Below, in pieces: positions 19,005 through 28,222 of a stretch of 64,000 nt of DNA. Both the position numbers and the translations under genes were made by a program. Within the stretch, counting starts at the first letter, position 1, and each line of letters begins with the position of its first letter. This stretch comes from Rhabdobacter roseus (lineage in GTDB: Bacteria; Bacteroidota; Bacteroidia; Cytophagales; Spirosomataceae). The notes under the pieces are model-generated. The model was not told the origin of the DNA, did no database searches, and was given only the letters and a program-made list of their open reading frames with translations. The stretch covers positions 504,463 through 568,462 of the forward strand of contig NZ_JACHGF010000004.1 in the NCBI RefSeq assembly GCF_014202275.1, written 5' to 3'.

Positions 19005-20306
19005 TTAGTTTATTTTCAATAAGTGATTTTTCTTTCCTTTAGAAATCAACACGAAGCGGTCTTGTAAAAGATCAAACTCGGCCAGCGCCTGCTCGGAGCC
19101 GGTTACTTTCACTTTGTTGATACTCACTGCATGTTGCTGGATGGCCCGGCGGGCTTCGCCCTTAGAGGCGTATACTTCGCCGCGCGTGGTGGTAGCAAGC
19201 AGCTCCGTCACGTTGGGGCAACTGTCCCAGTCGGCCCGGCTGATCTCGGTCTGAGGTACCCCGTCGAAGATCGTCTCGAACTCATCGGCCGCAATGGTGC
19301 GGAGCGTATCCAGCGTGGCTTTGCCAAAAAGTACCTCCGAGGCTTTCACGGCCAGTTGGTAGTCGCGGGCGGAGTGTACGCGGGTAGTTACTTCCTCGGC
19401 CAGGGCCTTCTGCATGATCCGCAGGTGCGGTGCCTCGGCGTGCTGGCTTTCCAGCGCTTCAATCGCTTCCTTGGGCAGTAGGGTAAACACCCGCAGCAGG
19501 CGGTGGCAGTCCAGGTCGGCTTGGTTAATCCAAAATTGGTAAAATTCGTAGGGCGTCGTGAAGGCCGGATCGAGCCATACGTTGCCACCTTCGCTTTTAC
19601 CAAACTTCGTACCGTCGGACTTGGTGATGAGGGGCGTGGTGAGGGCAAAGGCCTTGAAAAAGCCCTCCTCGTCGCCTTCCTTGCGGCGGATCAGCTCGGT
19701 ACCCGTCGTGATGTTGCCCCACTGGTCGGAGCCGCCCATTTGGAGCCGAACCCCTTTGTTTTTGTAGAGCCAGTAAAAATCGTAGCCCTGCAAGAGCTGG
19801 TACGAAAACTCAGTGAAGGAAATGCCCGTCTCGAGGCGCTTCTTGACGGAGTCCTTGGCCATCATGTAGTTTACCGAAAGGTACTTGCCGGCGTCGCGCA
19901 AGAACTGTAGAAAGCCAATCCCCTTGAACCAGTCGTAGTTGTTGACGAGCTCGGCCGAGTGCGCCCCGCAGTCAAAATCCAGGAAGCTTTCCAGCTGCTT
20001 CCGAATGCCCTCCTGATTGTAAAGAAGTGTTTCTTCGGACAAAAAAGAGCGTTCAGCGGCCTTAAAAGAAGGATCGCCGATCATGCCCGTGGCGCCACCT
20101 ACCAGCGCAAAAGGCTTGTGGCCCGCTCGCTGAAAGTGGACCAGCAGCATGATGGTGGCCAGGTTGCCGATGTGCAGCGACGAGGCCGTAGGGTCAAAAC
20201 CAATGTACCCGGCGGTCATTTCGCGGTTGAGCTGCTCTTCGGTACCGGGCATCACGTCGTGCAACATCCCACGCCACCGCAGCTCTTCGATAAAGTTAAT
20301 TTTCAT
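19005..20306 (-). CDS. tyrS: Tyrosyl-tRNA synthetase
   Basis: Class I aminoacyl-tRNA synthetase charging tRNA-Tyr. 433 residues, the normal length. The HIGH motif appears as SLHIGNLA (near residue 40), the tyrosine-pocket region as YDFYWLYKNKGVRLQMGGSDQWGNI and the KMSKS loop as KFGKSEGGN, the form usual in bacterial TyrRS. The C-terminal S4-like RNA-binding part (SKGEARRAIQQHAVSINKVKV) is complete. A well-formed promoter lies 140 bases upstream. Confidence 0.97.
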   Translation of the reverse strand: MKINFIEELRWRGMLHDVMPGTEEQLNREMTAGYIGFDPTASSLHIGNLATIMLLVHFQRAGHKPFALVGGATGMIGDPSFKAAERSFLSEETLLYNQEGIRKQLESFLDFDCGAHSAELVNNYDWFKGIGFLQFLRDAGKYLSVNYMMAKDSVKKRLETGISFTEFSYQLLQGYDFYWLYKNKGVRLQMGGSDQWGNITTGTELIRRKEGDEEGFFKAFALTTPLITKSDGTKFGKSEGGNVWLDPAFTTPYEFYQFWINQADLDCHRLLRVFTLLPKEAIEALESQHAEAPHLRIMQKALAEEVTTRVHSARDYQLAVKASEVLFGKATLDTLRTIAADEFETIFDGVPQTEISRADWDSCPNVTELLATTTRGEVYASKGEARRAIQQHAVSINKVKVTGSEQALAEFDLLQDRFVLISKGKKNHLLKIN

Positions 20307-20647
20307 TCGTACTGTTTGCTTAATCCAGGTTCCGGCACCAAAGGTAAGGCGTTTTTGGGAAGTACCTCGCAGGTAGCCGGGTAGAATCTTAAGAAATTGC
20401 GGCCGGAGAGAACGTAGCTCTGGAGAATTTTTTGCGGAAAATTTGCAAAAATAACGAATTTGAAAAGTGCTATCAAAGTACCCTCCTCAGGTACTTTAGA
20501 CTTGATTTAGTGCAAGAAATTGGCTGGTTGAAATAGGCGTGTGTGCTGCTTTTATTTCCTGATTTCAATCTATACTAAAACTTCCGCCGTAGGTCTTTAC
20601 AAATGCTTTCCGATGGGCGGAGGGTACTGAACAACCTTTTTACTGCT
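20307..20647. other. Divergent intergenic region between tyrS and the ferritin-like genes
   Basis: 341 bases. It holds the tyrS promoter (20446-20477, minus strand) and a small AAAGTACC/GGTACTTT hairpin at 20475-20497. I see no clear promoter for the ferritin-like gene and no gene. Confidence 0.6.
20446..20477 (-). promoter_or_regulatory. Promoter of tyrS
   Basis: On the minus strand: TTTG (20477-20474), exactly 20 bases, TATTTTTG (20453-20446). This matches the Bacteroidota sigma-factor pattern TTTG-N19/20-TAnnTTTG at all defined positions. The implied leader is about 135 bases. The -33 TTTG is part of a GGTACTTTG word and overlaps the hairpin at 20475-20497. Confidence 0.75.
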
Positions 20648-21391
20648 ATGAACAAAAAAAACAACTTCATGACCAACTCGGATTTAAGGGGAGGTCAGAT
20701 GCTAACCCGGGTGAATAGACGATATTTTTTGCGGTCGGCGGGGGTAGCAACTACCTTGGGCGTATTTGTGCTGGGAGCCTGTAAAGACCACGACATTGTG
20801 CCGGGTATCGACGGAGCCACCGTAGACCTGGGCGAGGGAGACGTAGGGATTCTGAACTACGCCTACGCTTTGGAGCAGCTGGAAGCCGCTTTTTATACCG
20901 AAGCCGTAGCCAAGCCTTACGCCGGTATGACGGACATGGAAATGAGAATGCTGACCGACATCCGTGACCACGAGATCATCCACCGGGATTTCTTCCAAGC
21001 GGCGCTGACGCCCACGGGCATGATCATTCCGGGCCTGGCCCTGGATTTTTCGAGCGTAGACTTTTCGAGCCGCGCCAGCGTACTGGGTACCGCCAAGGTA
21101 CTGGAAGATACGGGCGTAGCGGCCTACAACGGAGCCGGTAAACTTATCACAACGCCCGACTACCTGGTGCTGGCCGGTAAGATTGTATCCGTAGAAGCGC
21201 GCCATGCGGCGGCCATCCGCGACCTGTTGATGCCCAATACGACTTCTTTTGCCGGAGACGACATCGTCGATGCGCAAGTCAACGGAATGATGTTTGGGCT
21301 TGACCGCGCTACGCCGCCCAAGCAAATCCTGCCCGCCGTGCAGCCGTTCTTCAAAACGACGCTCACCGCCAATGCCTCCGTTTTCCAGTGA
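20648..21391 (+). CDS. Exported ferritin-like protein (Ferritin_2 type), first of pair
   Basis: About 247 residues. The N-terminal region has a Tat-like and lipoprotein-like signal (NRRYFLRSAG, then a hydrophobic run ending LGAC), so it is probably exported and possibly lipid-anchored. The mature part is a four-helix bundle with YALEQLEAAFYTEA, DHEIIHRDFF and VSVEARHAAAIRDL, giving E...ExxH...ExxH as in di-iron ferritin-like domains. The family includes desiccation-related plant PCC13-62 proteins. Real iron binding is not proven. I start at ATG 20648; one at 20603 is less likely. A paralogue follows after 37 bases. Confidence 0.85.
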   Translation: MNKKNNFMTNSDLRGGQMLTRVNRRYFLRSAGVATTLGVFVLGACKDHDIVPGIDGATVDLGEGDVGILNYAYALEQLEAAFYTEAVAKPYAGMTDMEMRMLTDIRDHEIIHRDFFQAALTPTGMIIPGLALDFSSVDFSSRASVLGTAKVLEDTGVAAYNGAGKLITTPDYLVLAGKIVSVEARHAAAIRDLLMPNTTSFAGDDIVDAQVNGMMFGLDRATPPKQILPAVQPFFKTTLTANASVFQ

Positions 21392-21428
21392 TCTCGATCT
21401 CCCATTCCTACAAAATTTCTAAGAAACT

Positions 21429-22223
21429 ATGAATATTTTCAAACTCATTGAAGACATCAAACAGGTGGACGCCGAGGCGTTGGATCGTTTGGAATTTGCT
21501 TCCCGTCGTAGCTTTATGTCCAGCCTTGGCACCAAGCTTATGGCGGCCGCTACGCCCGTTGCGCTGGCTTCGGTATTTAATAAAGCCTTCGCCTTTACGC
21601 CCGGAGCCATTGAAGTACTAAAGTTTGCGCTTACCCTGGAGTACCTGGAGGATGAGTTCTACAAGGCCGGAAACGCCAAAGCCGGACTGATCCCCGATAT
21701 GTACAAGCCCGTATTTGCCCAAATTGGCAAGCACGAGTCGCAGCACGTAGCGTTCCTGGAAAGCGCACTGGGCGCAGCCGCTCCTGCCAAGCCTAACTTT
21801 GATTTTACGGCCAAAGGTACTTTGCCCGATTCGCTCAATACCTTCGACGGCTTTGTGTTCCTGTCGCACGCTTTTGAAGATACGGGCGTGCGCGCCTATA
21901 AAGGCCAGGCCGGAAACCTGATGGCGGCTGAAGACAAGCCCCTGCTGGAGTACGCCTTACAGATCCACTCCGTGGAAGCGCGCCACGCCGCCGTTGCCCG
22001 CAAAATACTAGGTACCATCCGGAATCGTCCCGAGATCAAGCCCTGGATAACGCTGAACGAAGGCTCACCGGCTGCCGTATACGCGGGCGAGGACAATACC
22101 GTACAGGGTGGAGTAGATATTAACGGCATTGCGGGTAAATCCAAAGAAGCCGTGACCGAAGCATTTGACGAAATTCTGACCAAGGAGGCTGTCTTTGCCA
22201 TTGTGACACCTTTTCTAGCGTAG
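21429..22223 (+). CDS. Exported ferritin-like protein (Ferritin_2 type), second of pair
   Basis: 264 residues. A twin-arginine-like segment SRRSFMSSLG begins about 25 residues in and is followed by a hydrophobic run ending NKAFA. The bundle motifs parallel the upstream paralogue: LTLEYLEDEFYKAG, KHESQHVAFLE, HAFEDTGVRAYKG and SVEARHAAVARKI, so both ExxH pairs are kept. The two genes are clearly homologous and co-transcribed, ending in a terminator at 22251. Function may be iron handling or oxidative or dryness stress; this is inference from the family. Confidence 0.86.
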   Translation: MNIFKLIEDIKQVDAEALDRLEFASRRSFMSSLGTKLMAAATPVALASVFNKAFAFTPGAIEVLKFALTLEYLEDEFYKAGNAKAGLIPDMYKPVFAQIGKHESQHVAFLESALGAAAPAKPNFDFTAKGTLPDSLNTFDGFVFLSHAFEDTGVRAYKGQAGNLMAAEDKPLLEYALQIHSVEARHAAVARKILGTIRNRPEIKPWITLNEGSPAAVYAGEDNTVQGGVDINGIAGKSKEAVTEAFDEILTKEAVFAIVTPFLA

Positions 22224-22250
22224 AATAGGGTTGTGGAGTATGTAGTGTTT

Positions 22251-22284
22251 AGAGCGGCTCACGAAACGTGGGCCGCTCTTTTTT
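22251..22284 (+). terminator. Terminator after the ferritin-like pair
   Basis: AGAGCGGCTCACG (22251-22263) pairs with CGTGGGCCGCTCT (22267-22279, one mismatch region) and runs into TTTTTT. Confidence 0.88.
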
Positions 22285-22352
22285 GTGGAAAATTGCGTAG
22301 CTTACCGCCGCTGTTCCTTTTTATTCCGGACGTGTATTTAACTGGTAAAGCA

Positions 22353-24143
22353 ATGGTCATACGTACTTTTTTTACCCTACTGATCAGCCTGTTGGGAGCT
22401 TTGTTGCCCGGCTACGCCCAGGTACCTCCGCGTACCTACTGCAACCCGATGGACATTGACTACAAGTACAACTTTGAGCAAATCAACGAGCGGATCTCCT
22501 ACCGCTCCGGTGCCGACCCGGTCATTGTGAACCACAAGGGCGAGTACTACCTCTTCGTGACGATCTCGGGCGGCTACTGGCACTCCAAAGACCTGGTCAA
22601 CTGGCGGTACATCGTAGCCAACCGCTGGCCGTTTGAGGACATGTGCGCCCCGGCGGCGCTATCCGTCAACGATACCTTATTTTTATTCCAATCGACCTTT
22701 GAGCAGCGGCCCATCTTGTATTCGGTGGAGCCCGAGAAGGGTACTTTTGAGTTTTATAACCGCTGGATGCCCCGCCTGCCCAAGGACATCGGCCCCTGGG
22801 ACCCGGCCATTTTTCACGATCCCGACACCGACCGCTGGTTTATGTACTGGGGCTCGTCCAACGTGTACCCTATTTTCGGGGCGGAGCTGGATCATAGCAA
22901 GCGGCTGGCCTACAAAAGCCAGTACCAGGCTATGTTCTGGCTCGACCCCTACCAGCACGGCTGGGAGCGCTTCGGCCCCAACCACTCCGACCCCATCAAG
23001 CCGTTCACCGAAGGAGCCTGGATGACCAAGCACCACGGCAAGTACTACCTGCAATACGGCGCACCGGGTACCGAGTACAACGTATACGCCAATGGTACCT
23101 ACGTGGGCAAAGATCCGCTCGGTCCGTTTGAATACGCACCTTATAACCCCATTTCGTACAAGCCCGGCGGGTTTGTGCAGGGGGCCGGGCACGGCAATAC
23201 GTTTCAGGACAACTACGGCAACTACTGGAATACCGGCACGCCCTGGATTGCCGTCAACTGGAACTTCGAGCGGCGCATTGCCATGTTCCCGGCGGGCTTC
23301 GACCAGGACGACCAGATGTACGCCAACACGCGCTTCGGCGATCTGCCCCACTACCTGCCCACCCAACAATGGCAGCACCGCGACGAGCTCTTTACGGGCT
23401 GGATGCTGCTGTCGTACCGCAAGCCCGTGCGGGCGTCGTCGGTGCGGGATACGCTGCCCGTAGGTACCTTGGGCCCCGCCCACCTTACCGACGAAAACCC
23501 GCGTACCTTTTGGGTAGCACAGCAAAATAAGCCGGGCGAAACCCTGATCCTGGACCTGGAAAAGGAGCACGAAGTACGGGCCGTGCAGATCAACTACACC
23601 GACTACAAGTCCAACATCTACGACAACGACCCCGCCAAGGTCTATACGGAATTTAAGCTCTATACCTCACTCGACGGCAAACGCTGGGAATTGGCCGCCG
23701 ACCTGGCCCAACTACCCCGCCGCGACCGCCCCTGCGCCTACCTGGAAGTACCCCCGCAGCCCAACGGGCAGCCCCGGCGGGCGCGCTACGTCAAGTACGA
23801 GCACGGGTACGTGGCGTCGCCCAACCTGGCCATCAGCGATTTTCGGGTGTTTGGCAAAGGCATGGGCAAGGTACCTGCCACGCCTCGCAAGCTGGAGGTA
23901 GTACGGCAGCCGGACGAGCGCAACGCCGACCTCCGCTGGGAGAAAGTACCCGGTGCGGTGGGCTACAACATCCGCTGGGGAATTGGTCCCGATAAATTGT
24001 ACCAAACCTACCAGATCTGGGACGACCAGCCCGGCGCCCTCGAGCTGCGAGCGCTCAACGTAGGGGTGCCTTACTACTTTGCTATTGAGGCATTTAACGA
24101 GAACGGCGTCTCGCCGCTCAGTAGCGTAGTGGGGAAGCGATAG
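22353..24143 (+). CDS. Exported GH43-like beta-propeller with discoidin and FN3 domains
   Basis: About 596 residues. Signal peptide MVIRTFFTLLISLLGALLPGYAQ. Residues about 30-370 form a five-bladed propeller of the glycoside hydrolase 43/62 type: SGADPVIVNHKGEYYLFVT, GPWDPAIFHDPDTDRWFMYWG, EGAWMTKHHGKYYLQYGAPG and the late motif GNTFQDNYGNYW. A discoidin (F5/8 type C) domain follows (PAHLTDENPRTFWVA, LDLEKEHEVRAVQINY) and then a fibronectin type III domain (KLEVVRQPDERNADLRWEKV to the end). It probably acts on an exported glycan, but the sugar is unknown. The ATG at 22353 is chosen because earlier ones lie inside the preceding terminator. Confidence 0.86.
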   Translation: MVIRTFFTLLISLLGALLPGYAQVPPRTYCNPMDIDYKYNFEQINERISYRSGADPVIVNHKGEYYLFVTISGGYWHSKDLVNWRYIVANRWPFEDMCAPAALSVNDTLFLFQSTFEQRPILYSVEPEKGTFEFYNRWMPRLPKDIGPWDPAIFHDPDTDRWFMYWGSSNVYPIFGAELDHSKRLAYKSQYQAMFWLDPYQHGWERFGPNHSDPIKPFTEGAWMTKHHGKYYLQYGAPGTEYNVYANGTYVGKDPLGPFEYAPYNPISYKPGGFVQGAGHGNTFQDNYGNYWNTGTPWIAVNWNFERRIAMFPAGFDQDDQMYANTRFGDLPHYLPTQQWQHRDELFTGWMLLSYRKPVRASSVRDTLPVGTLGPAHLTDENPRTFWVAQQNKPGETLILDLEKEHEVRAVQINYTDYKSNIYDNDPAKVYTEFKLYTSLDGKRWELAADLAQLPRRDRPCAYLEVPPQPNGQPRRARYVKYEHGYVASPNLAISDFRVFGKGMGKVPATPRKLEVVRQPDERNADLRWEKVPGAVGYNIRWGIGPDKLYQTYQIWDDQPGALELRALNVGVPYYFAIEAFNENGVSPLSSVVGKR

Positions 24144-24264
24144 GGGCCAAAATCCAATGGCACGTTATTTTATTACTACTTGCCTGTGCCGCTACTAAAG
24201 GTAGCTTCAAGATAGAGAAAGTCGGCAAAATGAAATAAAATAACCCTTTGGCATAACCGCTACT

Positions 24265-25008
24265 ATGATTGAAACCGAAGAGCAAAAAGAGCAAGCGCTT
24301 GCCTTTTACCGGGATGCTTTGCAGCTCCTGAAGGAACACGAGATTCGCTATATGGTGGGCGGGGCCATTCCCCTGTTCCACTACACGGGCGTCTACCGCG
24401 ACACCAAGGACCTGGACCTGTTCTGCAAACCCAGCGAGTACCCTAAAATCTTGAAATTATTCGCCGACCGGGGGTACCAAACCGAGCTGACCGACGTACG
24501 TTGGCTGGCCAAAATATTCAAGGGAGAGTACTTCATTGATATTATTTTTGATACCGTCAATAACATCTGCACGGTGGACGACAGCTGGTACGAGCACGCC
24601 GAAAAGGGCGAGTTTGCGGGCATGGAGGTACTTCTGCTGTCGCCCGTGGAGCTGGCCTGGTGCAAGATGTACGTCCAGAACCGCGAGCGCTACGACGCGG
24701 CCGATGTTAACCATATCCTGCTCAAATGCGGAAAGAAGCTCGACTGGAAACGCCTGCTGTTCCGGATGGACCCGCACTGGCATTTGCTGCTGGCTCAGCT
24801 ACTCCAGTTTCAGTTTGTGTACCCTTCCGACTTCCACGAGATCATTCCGCGCTGGCTCTTTGAGGAGCTGATGGTCCGGGCTCATGAGCAGTACGACCTG
24901 CCCTCGCCCGTAGAGAAGGTGTGCCGGGGGCCGATCATCGACCAGACCCAGTACATGATTGACATCAAAGAGTGGGACTATAAAGTAACCACAATCAAAA
25001 CGACTTGA
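24265..25008 (+). CDS. Nucleotidyltransferase-fold protein (AbiEii/MNT-like)
   Basis: 247 residues. The polymerase-beta-type nucleotidyltransferase fold is suggested by YMVGGAIPLFHYTG (the GG loop) followed by TKDLDLFCKP (D-x-D metal site), then FIDIIFD, which supplies a third acidic residue, and SPVELAWCKMYVQNRERYDAADVNHIL, typical of the AbiEii-like and related groups. Whether it transfers nucleotides to RNA, protein or a small molecule cannot be told. It is followed after 2 bases by a phosphoesterase gene, so the pair is translationally coupled. Confidence 0.78.
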   Translation: MIETEEQKEQALAFYRDALQLLKEHEIRYMVGGAIPLFHYTGVYRDTKDLDLFCKPSEYPKILKLFADRGYQTELTDVRWLAKIFKGEYFIDIIFDTVNNICTVDDSWYEHAEKGEFAGMEVLLLSPVELAWCKMYVQNRERYDAADVNHILLKCGKKLDWKRLLFRMDPHWHLLLAQLLQFQFVYPSDFHEIIPRWLFEELMVRAHEQYDLPSPVEKVCRGPIIDQTQYMIDIKEWDYKVTTIKTT

Positions 25009-25010
25009 TT

Positions 25011-25748
25011 ATGGAAGAAAGCCAAAAAGTAAGAATAGCGGCCGTAGCCGATATCCACGTTCGTGAAACGGACAAAGGCAAATGGGCCGACTACTTCAAA
25101 GAGGTATCCGAGCAGGCCGACGTGCTGCTGATCTGCGGCGACCTGACCGACACCGGCGACGAAATGGAAGCCGAGGTACTTTCTGATGAGCTCAAGCACT
25201 GCAAGATCCCGGTGGTGGCCGTACTGGGCAACCACGACTACGAAAAAAACCGCCATAAGCTGATCCGGCAGGTGGTGCAGAAAGAAAACGTCCACGTGCT
25301 GGACGGCGAAGCGGTGGTGATCAAAGGCGTGGGGTTTGCGGGCGTGAAAGGATTTGGCGGCGGATTTGACAACTACATGCTCTCGATGTTTGGCGAAGGT
25401 GCCATGAAGGCTTTTGTGCAGGAGGCCGTTGACGAAGCCCTGCACCTGGACCGCGCCCTGGCGCGCCTCGACGCCGACCACGAAGACATCAAAAAAATTG
25501 TTTTGTTGCATTACGCGCCCATCAAAGATACCATCGTGGGCGAGCCGGAGGCTATCTACCCCTTTTTGGGCTCTTCCCGCCTGGCCGATCCGCTGCGCCG
25601 CCGGAACGTCCTGGCGGCTTTTCACGGCCACGCGCACATAGGCACCCTAGAAGGCGAAATCGGTGGGAGTGTGAAGGTCTTCAACGTAGCCAAGCACATC
25701 TTGACGAAAGCGGGCTATGCCCAGCCGTATTTTGTGTACGAAGTGTAG
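25011..25748 (+). CDS. Calcineurin-like metallophosphoesterase
   Basis: About 245 residues, cytoplasmic (no signal). All five motifs of the di-metal phosphoesterase family are present: AVADIHV, LICGDLTDTGD, VLGNHDYE, VLLHYAP and FHGHAHIG. The ATG at 25011 lies 2 bases after the stop of the upstream nucleotidyltransferase gene; a TTG at 25005 would overlap it. The coupling suggests that the two enzymes act on one substrate, for example adding and removing a nucleotide or phosphate, but this is inference. Confidence 0.9.
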   Translation: MEESQKVRIAAVADIHVRETDKGKWADYFKEVSEQADVLLICGDLTDTGDEMEAEVLSDELKHCKIPVVAVLGNHDYEKNRHKLIRQVVQKENVHVLDGEAVVIKGVGFAGVKGFGGGFDNYMLSMFGEGAMKAFVQEAVDEALHLDRALARLDADHEDIKKIVLLHYAPIKDTIVGEPEAIYPFLGSSRLADPLRRRNVLAAFHGHAHIGTLEGEIGGSVKVFNVAKHILTKAGYAQPYFVYEV

Positions 25749-25757
25749 CAGGTACCT

Positions 25758-26498
25758 CTAGCGGCCGGACTGAACCGGGTAGGGAGCCGCGCCTTTGAAG
25801 AGGTACCCTACGCCTTTCAGCGTCACGATTTCTACCTGAGGGTCGTCGCGGAAGTAGTCGCGCAGGCGGGTAATGTACACGTCCAGGTTGCGGGAATTGA
25901 AGAACGAGTCGTCGCCCCAGACCCGCATCAGGATGTCGCGGCGCTGTACTTTGAAGTTCCGGTTCTCAATCAAAATACTCAGCAGCTCGGCCTCACGGTG
26001 CGAAAGCTTCCGTACGTGGCCGTCTAGACGTAGCTCGTACTGCTGCGGGAAAAACAGGTACCTGCCCAGCCGGATACTTTCGAGAGGTACCTCAGTAGGC
26101 TGGGCCAGTGACAAAGTGCCTTCGCGCAGCTGCGCCAGCTGGTACAGGTTCTGGATGCGCACGATGAGCTCCTCGAGGCTGAAGGGCTTCCGAATGTAGT
26201 CGTTTCCTCCCACCTGAAATCCTTTCAGTACGTCGTCGGTCTGGGTTTTGGCCGTCAAAAACAGGATGGGCATCCGGGGGTTCAGCGCCCGAATTTCACG
26301 CGCCAGCTCGTAGCCGTCGCGCTGCGGCAGCATCACATCCAGTACGCACAGGTCGGGCGCAAAGGCTCCGTACTCGGCCATGACCTGCCCGCCGTCCGCT
26401 ACCATCCGCACGTCGAAGTCGCGGCTTTCCAGGCTTTCTTTCACAATTTTCCCCAAAAAGGGTTCGTCTTCCACGTAGAGTAGCTTGAGGCGCGTCAT
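25758..26498 (-). CDS. OmpR-family response regulator
   Basis: 246 residues. N-terminal receiver: YVEDEPFLGKIV (acidic pocket), DLCVLDVMLPQRDGYE with the phosphoacceptor Asp near residue 53, FLTAKTQ and GGNDYIRKPF (Lys of the active site). C-terminal winged-helix DNA-binding domain: LSHREAELLSILIENRN, RDILMRVWGDDSFFNSRNLDVYITRLRDYF and VTLKGVGYLF. It overlaps the sensor kinase gene by 4 bases and is its cognate partner. Both follow a TonB-type barrel and a GLPGLI gene. Confidence 0.95.
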   Translation of the reverse strand: MTRLKLLYVEDEPFLGKIVKESLESRDFDVRMVADGGQVMAEYGAFAPDLCVLDVMLPQRDGYELAREIRALNPRMPILFLTAKTQTDDVLKGFQVGGNDYIRKPFSLEELIVRIQNLYQLAQLREGTLSLAQPTEVPLESIRLGRYLFFPQQYELRLDGHVRKLSHREAELLSILIENRNFKVQRRDILMRVWGDDSFFNSRNLDVYITRLRDYFRDDPQVEIVTLKGVGYLFKGAAPYPVQSGR

Positions 26499-28183
26499 GA
26501 GGGGGTACTTTTAAAGGTACTTGCGGTACTTGATAGACTTAGGTTTCGGGGTAGCTGGATCGTGAACCGGCTGCCGTGGCCCAGGGTACTTTCCACCTCA
26601 ATACTACCCCCGTGGCTCCGCACCACGCTGGCTACGTAGCTCAGGCCGAGGCCGTAGCCTTTTACGTTATGCACATCGCCCGAAGGTACCCTAAAGAATT
26701 TTTCGAAAATCTTCTGCTGGTAGAGCTCCGGAATCCCGATGCCTTCGTCAAGTACCTCCAGCCGGAGGTGCGTAGCGTCTTCCCACAGCCGGATGGTAAT
26801 AATGGGGGTACTTGGGCTGTACTTGAGGGCGTTGTCGAGCAAATTATAAAGTACGTTGGTAAGATGTATCCGGTCGCCCCGGAGGCCGAAATCTGAGCCT
26901 TCAGGTACGTACTGGTACTGAGCGTTGTATTTTTCCAACTGCGGCCTCAAGGTACCCAGTACCTGCTGGACCAGCTCGGCGGCATCCAGCGGCTCGGGTG
27001 CCAGGGCCAGCGACTGCTGCTCGAAAAGGGCTGTTTTAAGTACCTTGTCAACCAGCATCGCGAGGCGGTCGAGCTCCTGGCGAGAAATGGCCAGGTACTC
27101 GCGCGTCTGCTCCGGGTTGCGGTCCACGCCAAAGCTTTGCAGGGCTTCCAGCGCCACGCCCACGGTAGCGATGGGTGTCTTGAGCTCGTGCGTCACGTTG
27201 CTGATAAAATCATTTTTGAGCTGGACGAGTCGCTGCTGCCGCTGCAGGTTGCGGTAAATAACCGCAAAGGCCAGGGCCGTGGTAGCCAGCAGGAAAAGAG
27301 AAAACAGCAGCTGGGGCGTGATCTTTCGGAGCAGGTACGGCTGGTAGCGGGTAAAGGCGGCTGAGTAGGTAGAGCCCGTCGGCATCGTGCTCCGTACGGG
27401 TTCGGTACGAAGTGCGGTGGAGGTACTGTCGACACCGGCGTTGCGCTGCATCGTAAAAGCGAGCGGAATCTGGGCCTGCCGGATGCGCTGCGCGTAGTCG
27501 GTTTGCACCGCTTGCAGGGAGAGGGTGTCCTTGCCCAGCTGAATCACTATTTTTTTGTCGACCGGAAGCCGGGATCTGAGGATACGGGGCTTTTCTGAGG
27601 GCCTAACTTCTGCTTCTTCTTGACGACCCGCTACCGAGGCCTGGATAGGCCGAAGTACCCGACTGATGATCTGCTGCAGAGAGTCGTCTTGCCCTTTGGC
27701 GCTCACGATACGGATCTCTATTTTGGGCTGGCGGGTGGAGTCGTGCAGTAGGCCTTGTAGCCGCAGCGAGTCGCCTATCCCCGACGAGGACCTAAGTACC
27801 TTGATGCTCTTGATCGCGGTGGCCGGCAGGTCGGTTGCCGTAAAGAAAGCCGAATTTTCTAGCTCGGGCAAAAGCGTATCGGCAGACGGGAGCACCCCCC
27901 CTTTTTCGGATTGCCGAAGGCGCAGAGCAATGATTTTAGGCTTGGGAGAAGCAGGTGTGGAGGTAGTTTTTTCTTCCAGAAAGTACTTCCCCACTTTTTG
28001 CTGAAATACCGAATCTTCCAGGGCCTGGATGGTGGTGCGCAGCAGTAGGTCGGTCTCCTTCTGAAGGAGATTTTTTTGCTCGAAATATTCTTTCCGCAGC
28101 CAAAATGCCTGAAAGGCCGCCAGCAAAACCAGGCTGGCGACCATGAGGAAGGTGGGTAGTTTATTTCGACGCAAAAGATTCAT
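26495..28183 (-). CDS. Membrane sensor histidine kinase
   Basis: About 562 residues. First transmembrane helix near residues 10-28 (LPTFLMVASLVLLAAFQAFW), a roughly 270-residue periplasmic sensor region, a second helix (LLFSLFLLATTALAFAVIY), then HisKA with the phosphoacceptor H in NVTHELKTPIATVG. The HATPase follows: N box LLDNALKYS, G1 DEGIGI and G2 GYGLGLSYV. The periplasmic region has no family I recognise. I start at ATG 28183 (MNLLRRNK) because earlier codons give a polar extension in front of the membrane helix. Coupled by a 4-base overlap to the response regulator. Confidence 0.94.
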   Translation of the reverse strand: MNLLRRNKLPTFLMVASLVLLAAFQAFWLRKEYFEQKNLLQKETDLLLRTTIQALEDSVFQQKVGKYFLEEKTTSTPASPKPKIIALRLRQSEKGGVLPSADTLLPELENSAFFTATDLPATAIKSIKVLRSSSGIGDSLRLQGLLHDSTRQPKIEIRIVSAKGQDDSLQQIISRVLRPIQASVAGRQEEAEVRPSEKPRILRSRLPVDKKIVIQLGKDTLSLQAVQTDYAQRIRQAQIPLAFTMQRNAGVDSTSTALRTEPVRSTMPTGSTYSAAFTRYQPYLLRKITPQLLFSLFLLATTALAFAVIYRNLQRQQRLVQLKNDFISNVTHELKTPIATVGVALEALQSFGVDRNPEQTREYLAISRQELDRLAMLVDKVLKTALFEQQSLALAPEPLDAAELVQQVLGTLRPQLEKYNAQYQYVPEGSDFGLRGDRIHLTNVLYNLLDNALKYSPSTPIITIRLWEDATHLRLEVLDEGIGIPELYQQKIFEKFFRVPSGDVHNVKGYGLGLSYVASVVRSHGGSIEVESTLGHGSRFTIQLPRNLSLSSTASTFKSTPS

Positions 28184-28222
28184 ATTGTATACCGATGGCT
28201 CGGGGGTACTTCTCAAAGCGGA

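Noticed and set aside
22683..23570. 295-codon minus-strand open frame
   Set aside because: Antisense to the GH43-like gene, which has clear domains and a signal peptide.
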